Of a stretch of DNA of 64,000 bases, positions 9,321 to 17,055 are shown one piece after another. A model generated the notes under the pieces. That model searched no databases and had not been told where the DNA came from. It worked only from the letters and a program-made list of their open reading frames with translations. The position numbers and the translations under genes are program-made. The stretch's first letter is position 1. Every line of letters starts with the position of its first letter. This DNA is from Herpetosiphonaceae bacterium (GTDB lineage: Bacteria; Chloroflexota; Chloroflexia; Chloroflexales; Kallotenuaceae), in assembly GCA_036374795.1 (NCBI GenBank), contig DASUTC010000347.1:62001-126000 (forward strand), read 5' to 3'.

Positions 9321-9671
9321 ATGCCAATGATTTTAGTGGTGGAAGATGAAGTGCCGATCGCCGAACTCGTGCGCGAGGTGTGTGTGGACGAGGGCTACGA
9401 GGTGCTGCTGGCCGCCAATGGGCTGGACGCGCTGGCCGTGTTGGAACGCTCGCCCCCGGATCTGGTCCTGTCCGATGTCATGATGCCAAAGCTCGATGGA
9501 CGGGCGCTGTGCCAGGCGATGCACGCCCATCCGGTCTATCGGACGATCCCGATTATCCTGATGAGCGCCGGACGGGCCACGCTGGTCCACGACGTCCCCC
9601 ACAGCGCCTTTCTGCAGAAGCCGTTTTCGCTGGATCGCCTCCTCACGACGATTGCGCACCATCTGCCCTGA
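9321..9671 (+). CDS. Stand-alone response regulator receiver
   Basis: The product is a single CheY-like receiver domain of 116 residues. It has the acidic pair in VVEDE, the phosphoacceptor Asp in VLSDVMMPKLDG, the Ser/Thr position in LMSAG and the Lys in LQKPFS, so it should be phosphorylatable. There is no output domain. The ATG at 9321 puts the protein directly at strand one; a GTG at 9285 would add 12 unusual residues. About 250 bases separate it from the KaiC-like gene, with no gene between. The receiver at 10056 is a close relative. Confidence 0.85.
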   Translation: MPMILVVEDEVPIAELVREVCVDEGYEVLLAANGLDALAVLERSPPDLVLSDVMMPKLDGRALCQAMHAHPVYRTIPIILMSAGRATLVHDVPHSAFLQKPFSLDRLLTTIAHHLP

Positions 9672-10055
9672 TCCCGCGGAAGACGACCTTCTGGCAGGAT
9701 TCTTTAATGCGGAGCTTATTCGACCAGCACCCTGACCTGGCCTGCGTGGCTGCGCGGACAGTCCCAGCCGGGATGCGCTGCCGGTCGCGCCGCATCAGAC
9801 GGGGATGTCTGGACCAGGCGCGGCATGGAGGCCAGCGTGGGCGCTCCTGCACGCATGGTCCATCAGGCGCACCCAGGGCGTGGTCTGGCCGATGACGACC
9901 CGACGGCGCCATCAGGAACCGCCCGGTCCGAGGACCACTGCGCTGGCCGGGAGCCGTGGGGAGCCAACCGGTGGGGGCATGCGCCACCTGGGACCCCCGG
10001 ATCACTGCCAACCGCCGGAGCGTCCAACCGCCCCATCGAGAGCAGGAGGAGCGCG
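9672..10055. other. Intergenic stretch between two receiver genes
   Basis: No frame here has the composition or ribosome-binding site of a gene. Long frames on the minus strand are antisense shadows of high-GC coding sequence that run across both receiver genes. AGGAGGA at 10044-10050 belongs to the next gene. Confidence 0.5.
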
Positions 10056-10421
10056 ATGACCGCGGAGATCTTGATTGTGGAAGATGATGCTGCGATTCGC
10101 CAGGTGCTGTGCGAGATCCTGGAAGATGAAGGCTATCGGGTCGCGGCGACGGCCCACGGGCAGGAGGCGCTCGCCTATCTCCACGCCGCGCCCGTCCACC
10201 CCTGCCTGATCCTGCTGGATCTGTTGATGCCCGTGATGAACGGCTATGCCTTTCGGACTGCCCAGCAGCAAGAGCCGCGCTTGGCGCAGATTCCGGTCGT
10301 CGTCCTGACCGCCCGGAGTCTCGCGCCCGAAGCGACCGCCACCCTGCAGATCGGGTGCTCCCTCGCCAAGCCGATTGTCTTGCCCGAACTCCTGACGTTG
10401 GTAGCGAGCTATTGCCGGTGA
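10056..10421 (+). CDS. Stand-alone response regulator receiver
   Basis: A 121-residue CheY-like domain with AGGAGGA six bases before the ATG. Conserved positions: acidic cluster in VEDDAA, phosphoacceptor Asp in LILLDLLMPVMNG, Thr in VVLTARS and Lys in LAKPI. No output domain. Together with the receiver at 9321 and the KaiC-like ATPase it forms a three-gene signalling set without an adjacent histidine kinase; the phosphodonor must be encoded elsewhere, possibly a plasmid or chromosomal kinase. The partner is inference from gene order. Confidence 0.85.
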   Translation: MTAEILIVEDDAAIRQVLCEILEDEGYRVAATAHGQEALAYLHAAPVHPCLILLDLLMPVMNGYAFRTAQQQEPRLAQIPVVVLTARSLAPEATATLQIGCSLAKPIVLPELLTLVASYCR

Positions 10422-10746
10422 TCGGTGCGGCGGGCAGGAGCGATCGACGAGCGTCAGCAGCATGGGGAGGTCCACCGGCCTGGCCGCGCTGGCCGCAACC
10501 GGCGCGTGCGGCTGGCGACGGGGATCGTGGGCAATCGCTGAGCGCACCACCACCGGGAGCGCCGTCCGGCACGTGCGTGGTGCCTGGCGTCCGGTGGGGT
10601 CTACCCGCCCCGTGCGGCGCTCCCGGCACTGCGCAAGGATGCCATCACCGCTGCCATCAATGCGTCCCGATCAAGCGTTTGCCCAGAGGATGTGGGTATA
10701 GCGCTGCGCGATCGTGGCGTACCCCTCCCGCAGGTGACGAAGGGGC

Positions 10747-10801
10747 ACCGGCGGTCTTGTCCGGCAATGGAACGCAGCCGCTTGGCAGCGTTGGCCGCTA
10801 G
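10747..10801 (+). pseudogene. Short relic of an FtsK-like translocase gene
   Basis: About 55 bases match, with scattered substitutions, the part of the intact FtsK-like gene near 13290-13350: the relic encodes PAVLSGNGTQPLGSVG and the intact gene PAVLSGDGTQPLCIVG. No further colinear similarity is obvious upstream. It suggests that a second copy of the translocase gene once lay here and was mostly deleted. The rest of 10422-10887 holds no gene I can support. Confidence 0.45.
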
Positions 10802-10887
10802 CAACCTGCCGATCCAAAGGGTAGGTCACCTCAATCCAGGACCAGGGAGCCAGCCTGAGCGACCACCCCTCAGGATCAGACCTCGCG

Positions 10888-11210
10888 TTTCCTCCCTTCC
10901 CCGCACGGCCGTGCCATGCCGTGCATGACACGGCCTACACACGGCAACGCAGGGCCGTCCAATCACCCGCCAGCCGTCAATTTGTGACGGCGTGTGCCGC
11001 TGCACTGAGCACATCCCGCCGCTCCGATCCAGACATCGAGGCCGGGTTATGCTACTCGCCGTCGTTGAACGCGAACAGCTCGCCGAGGACTTAACAACGA
11101 TGAACGAGGCACGAATCTTAAATTCGAGAGACGAAGCAGAAGGTCGGTCAAAATTCAGAGAAAGAGATACGCGCTGGGATCGGGAATAAGCTGGAGATTA
11201 TCGACACAGA
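10888..11210 (+). mobile_element. Diverged second copy of the MITE-like repeat
   Basis: Blocks TTTCCTCCCTTCCC, GCCGTGCCATGCCGTGC, GCGTGTGCCGC, GTCGTTGA, GAGAGACGAAG, GGTCGGTCAAA and TTCAGAGAA occur in the same order and orientation as in 5510-6020. About 180 bases present in copy 1 are missing between GTCGTTGA and GAGAGACGAAG. The left terminal repeat is not clearly preserved; the right end keeps only GAGATTATCG. No protein is encoded. Confidence 0.45.
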
Positions 11211-11245
11211 TTTTAGGTGCAGCCGCACCCAGCGCGGTCGTATAC

Positions 11246-11283
11246 GTTGATCAACTTGCAATCTTGACAGCACAGGCTATACT
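11246..11283 (+). promoter_or_regulatory. Promoter and palindrome before the translocase operon
   Basis: TTGCAA at 11256-11261 and TATACT at 11278-11283 are 16 bases apart. The perfect palindrome GTTGATCAAC at 11246-11255 abuts the -35 box and could bind a dimeric regulator. Transcription would read into the gene at 11551 after a leader of about 260 bases. Confidence 0.4.
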
Positions 11284-11550
11284 GTCCTTAAATGGATCAT
11301 AAAACAGCGCTAGGGGAAGGACAACCGCACGCGAGTCATTGCACGAGCCGGAGTATGTGTCATCGTGCGTGCATCAACCCGACATGTGAAACGGTCACAT
11401 CGCACGACCATTAACGCTGAACCCACCTGTTCGGCTTGGGAACCAAACACAGGTGGGGGCGGCACAGGCGAGCAAGCGCCAGTGCATCGCGATTGTAACA
11501 TACACCGCCGCGCACTGCACCGTTCTCGCCTCCTCACATCAGGAGGCTGT

Positions 11551-12495
11551 ATGACCCAAGCGGGTACTCGCTCATCCAACCATCCAGCACCCCCCACCGG
11601 CGATGCCGCTACAGGCGCGACATCCCATCCGCCACTCTGGCCGATCCGCATCGCTCGTGACATTTACAAGTATGTCGACGGTCATGTCGGCATGACGCTG
11701 ACCATTTGGGCAACCAGTACGATCGGCCTGGTCCTCTCATTCGTCTTATTCAGGAGCTATATCTGGCCGTTATGGCGTCGGAGCTGGCTGACGATCTGGC
11801 CCTCCGACCTCCCAGAATCCGTCATCGCGCTGCCGCTCCTGGCCTTGCTCCTGGGGTCACTCCTCAATCGCGTGTGGCACGGACGGATCTGGGCTGGAGT
11901 AATCTTAACCACCTATGTGGTGCTGCACGCCAATTTATACGTTCCGACTCCTGCCACCGAGCCAGCAACGCACAGAGCTACCGCGCAGGCCGCCGCCGCG
12001 CCACACGACACACCGGCAGCTCTCGTACCGACAACACTCCACATTCGGCAGCTCGGGCCACTGATCGTGAAACAGCCAGAAATCGTCGTTCTGGGGATCG
12101 TAACCGCCATCGCTCCCGTTATGGCAGTTTGGCTCTTTGGAGTTCTGTCACTGAGTTTCCTTTGGCCGAGCATTGTTGCCGTGATCACGATCGGCAATAC
12201 CTATGTGGACGCGCGTGCTGCCCAGCGGCGACTCAACGTACAGCGCAGGCTCCAGGAAGAAGCCTGGCAACACCAGGTGGCACATGAGCAGCAGATGAAC
12301 AAACTCCGCTTGGAGGCATGGCGCGACGAGGAACAACATGTAGCGCTTGAAAATAGCATCGCGCGCCAGCACCAGCGACGGGAGTTGCAGAACTATCAGC
12401 AGCACATCTTGGCGGCAGGACCGGATACCGCTGATCATCCTGCACCAGGGCAATCAACCGACGAGTTATTAGCCCAACTCGTCAACGAGCAATAG
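11551..12495 (+). CDS. Membrane protein with C-terminal coiled coil, translocase partner
   Basis: AGGAGG at 11541-11546 sets the start at 11551. The 314-residue protein has about five hydrophobic stretches between residues 45 and 220 (for example the one around IGLVLSFVLF and the one around SLSFLWPSIVAVI), with a polar Pro/Ala-rich loop between. It then has a long charged, Gln/Glu/Arg-rich helix (about 225-285) that looks like a coiled coil. The FtsK-like gene starts 11 bases after its stop, so the two are probably cotranscribed and may form one membrane complex. No known family is recognised. Confidence 0.75.
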   Translation: MTQAGTRSSNHPAPPTGDAATGATSHPPLWPIRIARDIYKYVDGHVGMTLTIWATSTIGLVLSFVLFRSYIWPLWRRSWLTIWPSDLPESVIALPLLALLLGSLLNRVWHGRIWAGVILTTYVVLHANLYVPTPATEPATHRATAQAAAAPHDTPAALVPTTLHIRQLGPLIVKQPEIVVLGIVTAIAPVMAVWLFGVLSLSFLWPSIVAVITIGNTYVDARAAQRRLNVQRRLQEEAWQHQVAHEQQMNKLRLEAWRDEEQHVALENSIARQHQRRELQNYQQHILAAGPDTADHPAPGQSTDELLAQLVNEQ

Positions 12496-12505
12496 GCAGA
12501 GTGCC

Positions 12506-14881
12506 ATGCGTCGACCTGTTGTAACAGAAATTATCGGCTGGTTCATCTTCCTGGGTTGTGTCTGGGTCTTTATCGGCGGCCCGATACCCGGCTGGAACAG
12601 GTCTGATCCTGTCCCAGCGCCTGGACCAACCAGCGTCGCGATCGCCGAGCCGACCGCCAGCACGGCAGCCGCGGTTATTGAACCGGCTGCCAGCCATGCT
12701 GCCGCGGTCGCGGAGCCTGCCGTCGGCGTAACATCGCAGATCGCTCGTACCGGGGATGGAGGAGACAGTTTGTCGGCTGCACAGCCGGCGGTCGCGCCGC
12801 CATCGCCCTGGGCGAGCATCCCAATCATCGTGCTCTTGATCATCCTCCTGGCTGTCACCGTGTTCTGTATCGGGGTCGGCGTCATCGCCATATTCCTATG
12901 GCGGCATCGTCGCCCACGGCTCGTCACCCCGGAGGGTATTGAGATCGAGGTCGAGGATCGCCGATCCCCTGCTCCAACACCACGACCGTACCAGGCTCCT
13001 GCCGCAGCACCGCAAGTAACTCGTCCGGCGCTTCCAGCACTGCCGTCAGCCAGCACTGTTGTTCACCAACCCTGGCGGTTCCTTGCCGCTCCTGAAACAT
13101 TAGCGGCGCTGCGGGCGCTCGGCCAGACACCAACACCCGACCAGCGTCTCCCAGACCCCGATCGGCGGATTCTGGAACTCCAGGCGCGGTTTCGGGCAAC
13201 GGAAGCCATTATCGCTCCTGACCGCTCGGTCGTTGTGTTCCCCAACGTAGCGCTCCCACTTGAGCGGATCAGGCAGATTGCCTCACCGCAACCGGCGGTG
13301 TTGTCTGGCGATGGAACGCAGCCGCTCTGCATTGTTGGCCTGTGGCACCCAGGAGTGATAGAGATTACGTCAACTCAAACACGTATCGGCGAGCCTGAGC
13401 GGGCGGCCAGCCCGCCTGCCAACATCACGCGCGTTGAGCGAACAACCCAACTCATTCCCGCGATCCCGCGTCAGGTACCGTTTCCTGGAGTCCAACAAAC
13501 GGCGATGCTTCCGCAGGGAACACTCCCAATCCTCCTGGCAATTCAGGAATCACAGCTCACCTGGATCAGCCGCTCCCTCCTTCACAGCGGTCACTGGAGT
13601 ATCGCGGGCAAGTCCCAGCGTGGCAAGGGCAACTTCATCCGCTACGCACTCTTAAGCGTGCTGATGCTGCCGCCTGAGCAGGTTCAAGCCATCATTATCG
13701 ACCTCAAAGGGGGTGCGGATTTCGGATTTGCTTTGAAGCTGGCCCATGCCAGGTTATACACGCCACGAGATACCGACGGTGCGTGCATTGGGGATGGCGA
13801 CCTCGCCGACGGACTGTCCACTGCACTCAAAGAGATGGCTCGGCGAAACCGGCTGTTCATCGAGACAGGCGTGCGGAATATCTGGCAATATAATGAGAAG
13901 TTCCCAGACCAACGGCTCCCGTCGATGGTTGTGGTGGTGGACGAGGCCCATGATCTGCCGCGAGACCTGATGGAGCGACTCCATGCGCTGGTGTCGCGGT
14001 CTCTCTCGGCAGGCATAGTTGTGTTCGTCACGACCCAGCACCCAGCCAACGTGATCCCCACCAACATCAGGGGGAATTACTCAACGTATCTCGCCTTTAA
14101 GGTGGAGGGCGGGCGACATTTCGTAGAAGCCGCCCTGGGGCTGGCGCAAGGTGGCGACAGCCTCTACGATCCATCTGCCATTCCAGATACCCTGCCAGGA
14201 ACCGCCGTCCTTCGGTTCGATGGTCAGGAGCATTTCGGTCGCGTCCCAGAGATAACGGACGATCTCCAACACACCTTGACCCAGCGCCTAATAGAGCGGT
14301 TTCCTCGACCCACGCCAGAGGTTGGGCTGCATACTGAACAACCAGCACCAGTCCTAGCTGCTTCGTCACAGGTGGTCGAAGGCGCCGCGCCCATTGATCT
14401 GACCAAGATGACCGCTGCTGATTTCGTGCAAGCACTCAATGATCCGACCTCGCCCGCCGGCGCAGCAGTCCAGCAATGGCTGTTGAGCATTCAGGCACTC
14501 CCAGCGGGAACGTCGAGGCCAGAGGATACCACAGAGCCGGTGCCACAGCTCCGACCCTATGATCTAATCGCCGACGATAGCCCGCATAAAATATCACTGA
14601 AGCAATGCGTCAGCCATCCCATCGTCGTGAAGACCGTTCTCAGGGTCTATAACGACCTGAAGACCAGGCTGGGCTTCCAAGAGTTAAGCGGTCATAAAAT
14701 CACGGATGCGGTATTCGAGCGTGTTGCTGGGAGCAATGACGGGTGGACAAGCACCCGATGGACCCAGGTTGTTAAGCCGATCCTTGCGACATATGACCTT
14801 CCGTTGCCAACCCGAGACGGTGTTTCCGAAACAGAAACAGGCCCAGGGGAAGGGACTACTTCCGTGCAACTGGCTGCCTAA
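12506..14881 (+). CDS. FtsK/SpoIIIE-like DNA translocase, possible coupling protein
   Basis: Two N-terminal membrane segments (about residues 8-26 and 104-131) are followed by a cytoplasmic FtsK-type motor. The Walker A region is GKSQRGKGN (368-376), an altered form with Gly-Lys-Gly-Asn where most FtsK proteins have GSGKS. The signature DLKGGADFG starts at 399 and Walker B is VVVVDEAHD (about 475-482); VFVTTQHPAN follows as the sensor strand. The C-terminal 250 residues are plasmid-type, without a gamma domain. It could pump DNA for conjugation, acting as the VirD4-like coupling protein for the type IV system at 49.8-61.7 kb, or for plasmid segregation; the choice is inference. Confidence 0.85.
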   Translation: MRRPVVTEIIGWFIFLGCVWVFIGGPIPGWNRSDPVPAPGPTSVAIAEPTASTAAAVIEPAASHAAAVAEPAVGVTSQIARTGDGGDSLSAAQPAVAPPSPWASIPIIVLLIILLAVTVFCIGVGVIAIFLWRHRRPRLVTPEGIEIEVEDRRSPAPTPRPYQAPAAAPQVTRPALPALPSASTVVHQPWRFLAAPETLAALRALGQTPTPDQRLPDPDRRILELQARFRATEAIIAPDRSVVVFPNVALPLERIRQIASPQPAVLSGDGTQPLCIVGLWHPGVIEITSTQTRIGEPERAASPPANITRVERTTQLIPAIPRQVPFPGVQQTAMLPQGTLPILLAIQESQLTWISRSLLHSGHWSIAGKSQRGKGNFIRYALLSVLMLPPEQVQAIIIDLKGGADFGFALKLAHARLYTPRDTDGACIGDGDLADGLSTALKEMARRNRLFIETGVRNIWQYNEKFPDQRLPSMVVVVDEAHDLPRDLMERLHALVSRSLSAGIVVFVTTQHPANVIPTNIRGNYSTYLAFKVEGGRHFVEAALGLAQGGDSLYDPSAIPDTLPGTAVLRFDGQEHFGRVPEITDDLQHTLTQRLIERFPRPTPEVGLHTEQPAPVLAASSQVVEGAAPIDLTKMTAADFVQALNDPTSPAGAAVQQWLLSIQALPAGTSRPEDTTEPVPQLRPYDLIADDSPHKISLKQCVSHPIVVKTVLRVYNDLKTRLGFQELSGHKITDAVFERVAGSNDGWTSTRWTQVVKPILATYDLPLPTRDGVSETETGPGEGTTSVQLAA

Positions 14882-14927
14882 GCGAGGCGTGTTTTCAACA
14901 CACCTTCGATCGTTTCTAAGGCATCAG

Positions 14928-14962
14928 AAAGGGCTAACACGGTGTGTTAGCCCTTTTTCTTT
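14928..14962 (+). terminator. Rho-independent terminator after the translocase gene
   Basis: A perfect 13-base stem (AAAGGGCTAACAC pairing with GTGTTAGCCCTTT) has a three-base loop and runs into a T-rich stretch. It lies about 50 bases after the stop of the FtsK-like gene. Confidence 0.9.
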
Positions 14963-15115
14963 GCATGTTTTCATTGGGGAGAGAAAACGCCTCAAAACAG
15001 GAAAGAAAACGCACCTCCCTGTTGGTTTCGCTGCGTATATAACGCTTGTTCCAGCGACGACCCCAGAGCATTCAGCCATCTCCTTTATTCTCCGGGGAGG
15101 TCCGAATCCAGAACC

Positions 15116-15565
15116 CTAGTCTAAAAATCCTCCGGTACTCTCCTCAATGGATGTCGCAGCACCTGGTTCGATAACATTGCTCAACTCACGCACAGCACTC
15201 GTGTCTGCTGGAGTAGGAGAAGGATGCGGATCGTTCGCTAGGAAAGGTCCGGGCGGCGCGCTCCCAGCATGCCCCACAAGAAGTGTCGGTAGCGCCTGTT
15301 GCTGGGCGAGAAACTCAAACGCAGGGAGGAGATAGTTCCGCAATAATACCGCGAGATCCTTGGGATCGTACCCGCCATATGGTGTCATGGAGGGTCGGGC
15401 AGCCTGGGCTGCCAGAATGAGATGTCCGATCTCCACACTCCGCACGAGGACATCCGTTTCTTTGGTCAAATCTGGCGACAGCCCGATCAGTGCCTGGATA
15501 TGTTCCAAGAGATCATCGCCCAGCCGGATCGTCTTTGCCGCCGTCTTCGCCGTTGATTCTGGCAT
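15116..15565 (-). CDS. parR: ParR-like centromere-binding protein, second gene of ParM locus
   Basis: The 149-residue product starts with a short basic segment and TIRLGDDLLEHIQALIGLS, which fits the strand and first helix of a ribbon-helix-helix fold. The middle is helical, and the tail (from about residue 105) is Pro/Ser-rich and probably disordered, as in ParR proteins, whose C-terminus contacts the ParM filament. It begins eight bases after the actin-like gene, the usual parMR order and coupling. The call rests mainly on this position; the sequence alone is weak. Confidence 0.6.
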   Translation of the reverse strand: MPESTAKTAAKTIRLGDDLLEHIQALIGLSPDLTKETDVLVRSVEIGHLILAAQAARPSMTPYGGYDPKDLAVLLRNYLLPAFEFLAQQQALPTLLVGHAGSAPPGPFLANDPHPSPTPADTSAVRELSNVIEPGAATSIEESTGGFLD

Positions 15566-15573
15566 GTCGCCTC

Positions 15574-16776
15574 CTACCGCCGACGTGCCGCAGCGGCAAA
15601 GAGCACCGCAAATAACGTTCCGACGACATTGGTTATCGGAGCCAGGCCGTGGTTAATCACCAACGCATCGTCCGGCTCACGCTTTGATAAGGCATCCAGA
15701 GCTGCGAGGATTGGTCCGCGGAGCAGGACGGCCAGGCCACCGCTCACGACGACATACCGCCCGGTTTGGCGCAGGACTGGCAGCATTTTCGCCTGCAGCT
15801 CCCGCCCTTGAATCGCCTGGACATCGGCGACCTCCGCACGAATATCCGTCGGTTTCCCATGGATCGTCGCCTTGCCCGTCATCAGTCCAATATGAGCGGC
15901 AATGTCCGTCATATCGCGATGTCGCTCGTGGAGTTTCCGGCGCAGCGCCTGGGCCAGGACGACCGAGCCATCACCAAGTCGCTCACTCGACATCGCAAAA
16001 CTCGGCGTGCGCCCGGTACGATCGACGAAGATCTGCGCTCGTTGCAGATCCCCTCCACCACCATCCAGCACATCCACGGCCTCGACATCAGTGACCAGCC
16101 TCCCCGTCGGCGTGTGGCTCCAGGCAATAAATGTTCCGAGTGTCTGTGCCTGTGGCAAAATACTCTGGATGGTAAGGGTCCACGTGGACCGAGCATCACG
16201 GGCATCGATCCGTTCTACCTCAAACGTTGCCTTGTTGAGGTAGTGCTTCAAGGCAGTCCGCGTGTCTTCACGCGCGCCCATCCCACGCCCTGACACACGC
16301 TCGACCTCAATGTTGGGAATGGCAAACCCTAAGAGGAGGGTATGCGCTCCAGCCGTATAACCACCGGCCAGCAGCAGTTCGATGATCGACGCGAGCAAAA
16401 ATTCGCGCTGTCGTAGATCGGGCAGGCGTTCAGCCGTTGATCCGACCATCAGTGCCGCACCGCCACGAGCAATGGCCGGATGACCAATCGCAAACGTATC
16501 GCCAGCAGTATCGCCACTCTTAACACGATAGCGCACAATGGTCGTTCCAGCTTTGTCGTCGATGTGCGGACAGTAGGCTGTAGGGATGATCACCGTTTTG
16601 AGCTGCCCACGCGAGTCGAGGATAGCACCTTTGAAAAACGTATTGCCGTTGTCGGCGGCAATACAGACAACTGGCTCCGTGTCAATATGGATCGTACTTG
16701 TCAACACGCCGCGATCCGTCCTAAACGGTTGGTCTGTGAGTAGGTGCTGTAGGATAGTCTCCACCGAAGCCCCCAT
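15574..16776 (-). CDS. parM: Actin-like plasmid segregation ATPase (ParM/StbA type)
   Basis: The 400-residue protein has the actin-fold motifs: phosphate 1 AADNGNTFFKGAIL (40-53), phosphate 2 VDVLDGGGGDLQ near the middle and the adenosine motif YVVVSGGLAVLL near residue 345. Length fits the ParM/Alp range. A small ribbon-helix-helix-like gene follows after eight bases and an inverted repeat precedes the start, giving a full ParM-ParR-parC arrangement (type II partition). ParM filaments push plasmid copies apart. No strong ribosome-binding site is seen before the ATG at 16776. Confidence 0.85.
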   Translation of the reverse strand: MGASVETILQHLLTDQPFRTDRGVLTSTIHIDTEPVVCIAADNGNTFFKGAILDSRGQLKTVIIPTAYCPHIDDKAGTTIVRYRVKSGDTAGDTFAIGHPAIARGGAALMVGSTAERLPDLRQREFLLASIIELLLAGGYTAGAHTLLLGFAIPNIEVERVSGRGMGAREDTRTALKHYLNKATFEVERIDARDARSTWTLTIQSILPQAQTLGTFIAWSHTPTGRLVTDVEAVDVLDGGGGDLQRAQIFVDRTGRTPSFAMSSERLGDGSVVLAQALRRKLHERHRDMTDIAAHIGLMTGKATIHGKPTDIRAEVADVQAIQGRELQAKMLPVLRQTGRYVVVSGGLAVLLRGPILAALDALSKREPDDALVINHGLAPITNVVGTLFAVLFAAAARRR

Positions 16777-16785
16777 TGCTTACAG

Positions 16786-16816
16786 ATACTTGCAAAGTGA
16801 TACGATTTGTAAGTAT
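16786..16816. promoter_or_regulatory. Inverted repeat upstream of parM, candidate parC/operator
   Basis: ATACTTGCAAA (16786-16796) and TTTGTAAGTAT (16806-16816) form an 11-base inverted repeat with one mismatch and a nine-base spacer. A third half-site, TTTGCAAG, lies at 16889. The repeat sits ten bases upstream of the ParM start, as expected for a ParR-bound centromere or autorepression site. Confidence 0.55.
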
Positions 16817-16888
16817 ATTCGATGAACTGTTTTCTGACAAGCAGAAAAACACACCAAAATCACTGAGAATGATTACAAAGAGAAGCAA

Positions 16889-16919
16889 TTTGCAAGCAAT
16901 TGTAACTAGGCTGTATAAT
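16889..16919 (+). promoter_or_regulatory. Promoter of the divergent HATPase regulator gene
   Basis: TTGCAA (16890-16895) and TATAAT (16914-16919) are 18 bases apart. The -35 box overlaps a half-site of the parM-side inverted repeat, so one protein could control both directions. Confidence 0.5.
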
Positions 16920-17055
16920 GCTAACGGTGGACGTTCTTCCAGTCACCTGGAAGAAATTTGGTAAACTTGCACTTCAGCTTGGGTTGGCAATGCACAAGGA
17001 ACAACGCACCTGCGAGCTACGAAAGGAGAACCGGGCGTCTTCCTAACCGGATGGC

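Noticed and set aside
11364-11550. N-terminal extension of the membrane protein gene
   Set aside because: Frame is open, but AGGAGG lies directly before 11551 and the extra residues are Cys/His/Arg-rich without a membrane-protein character.
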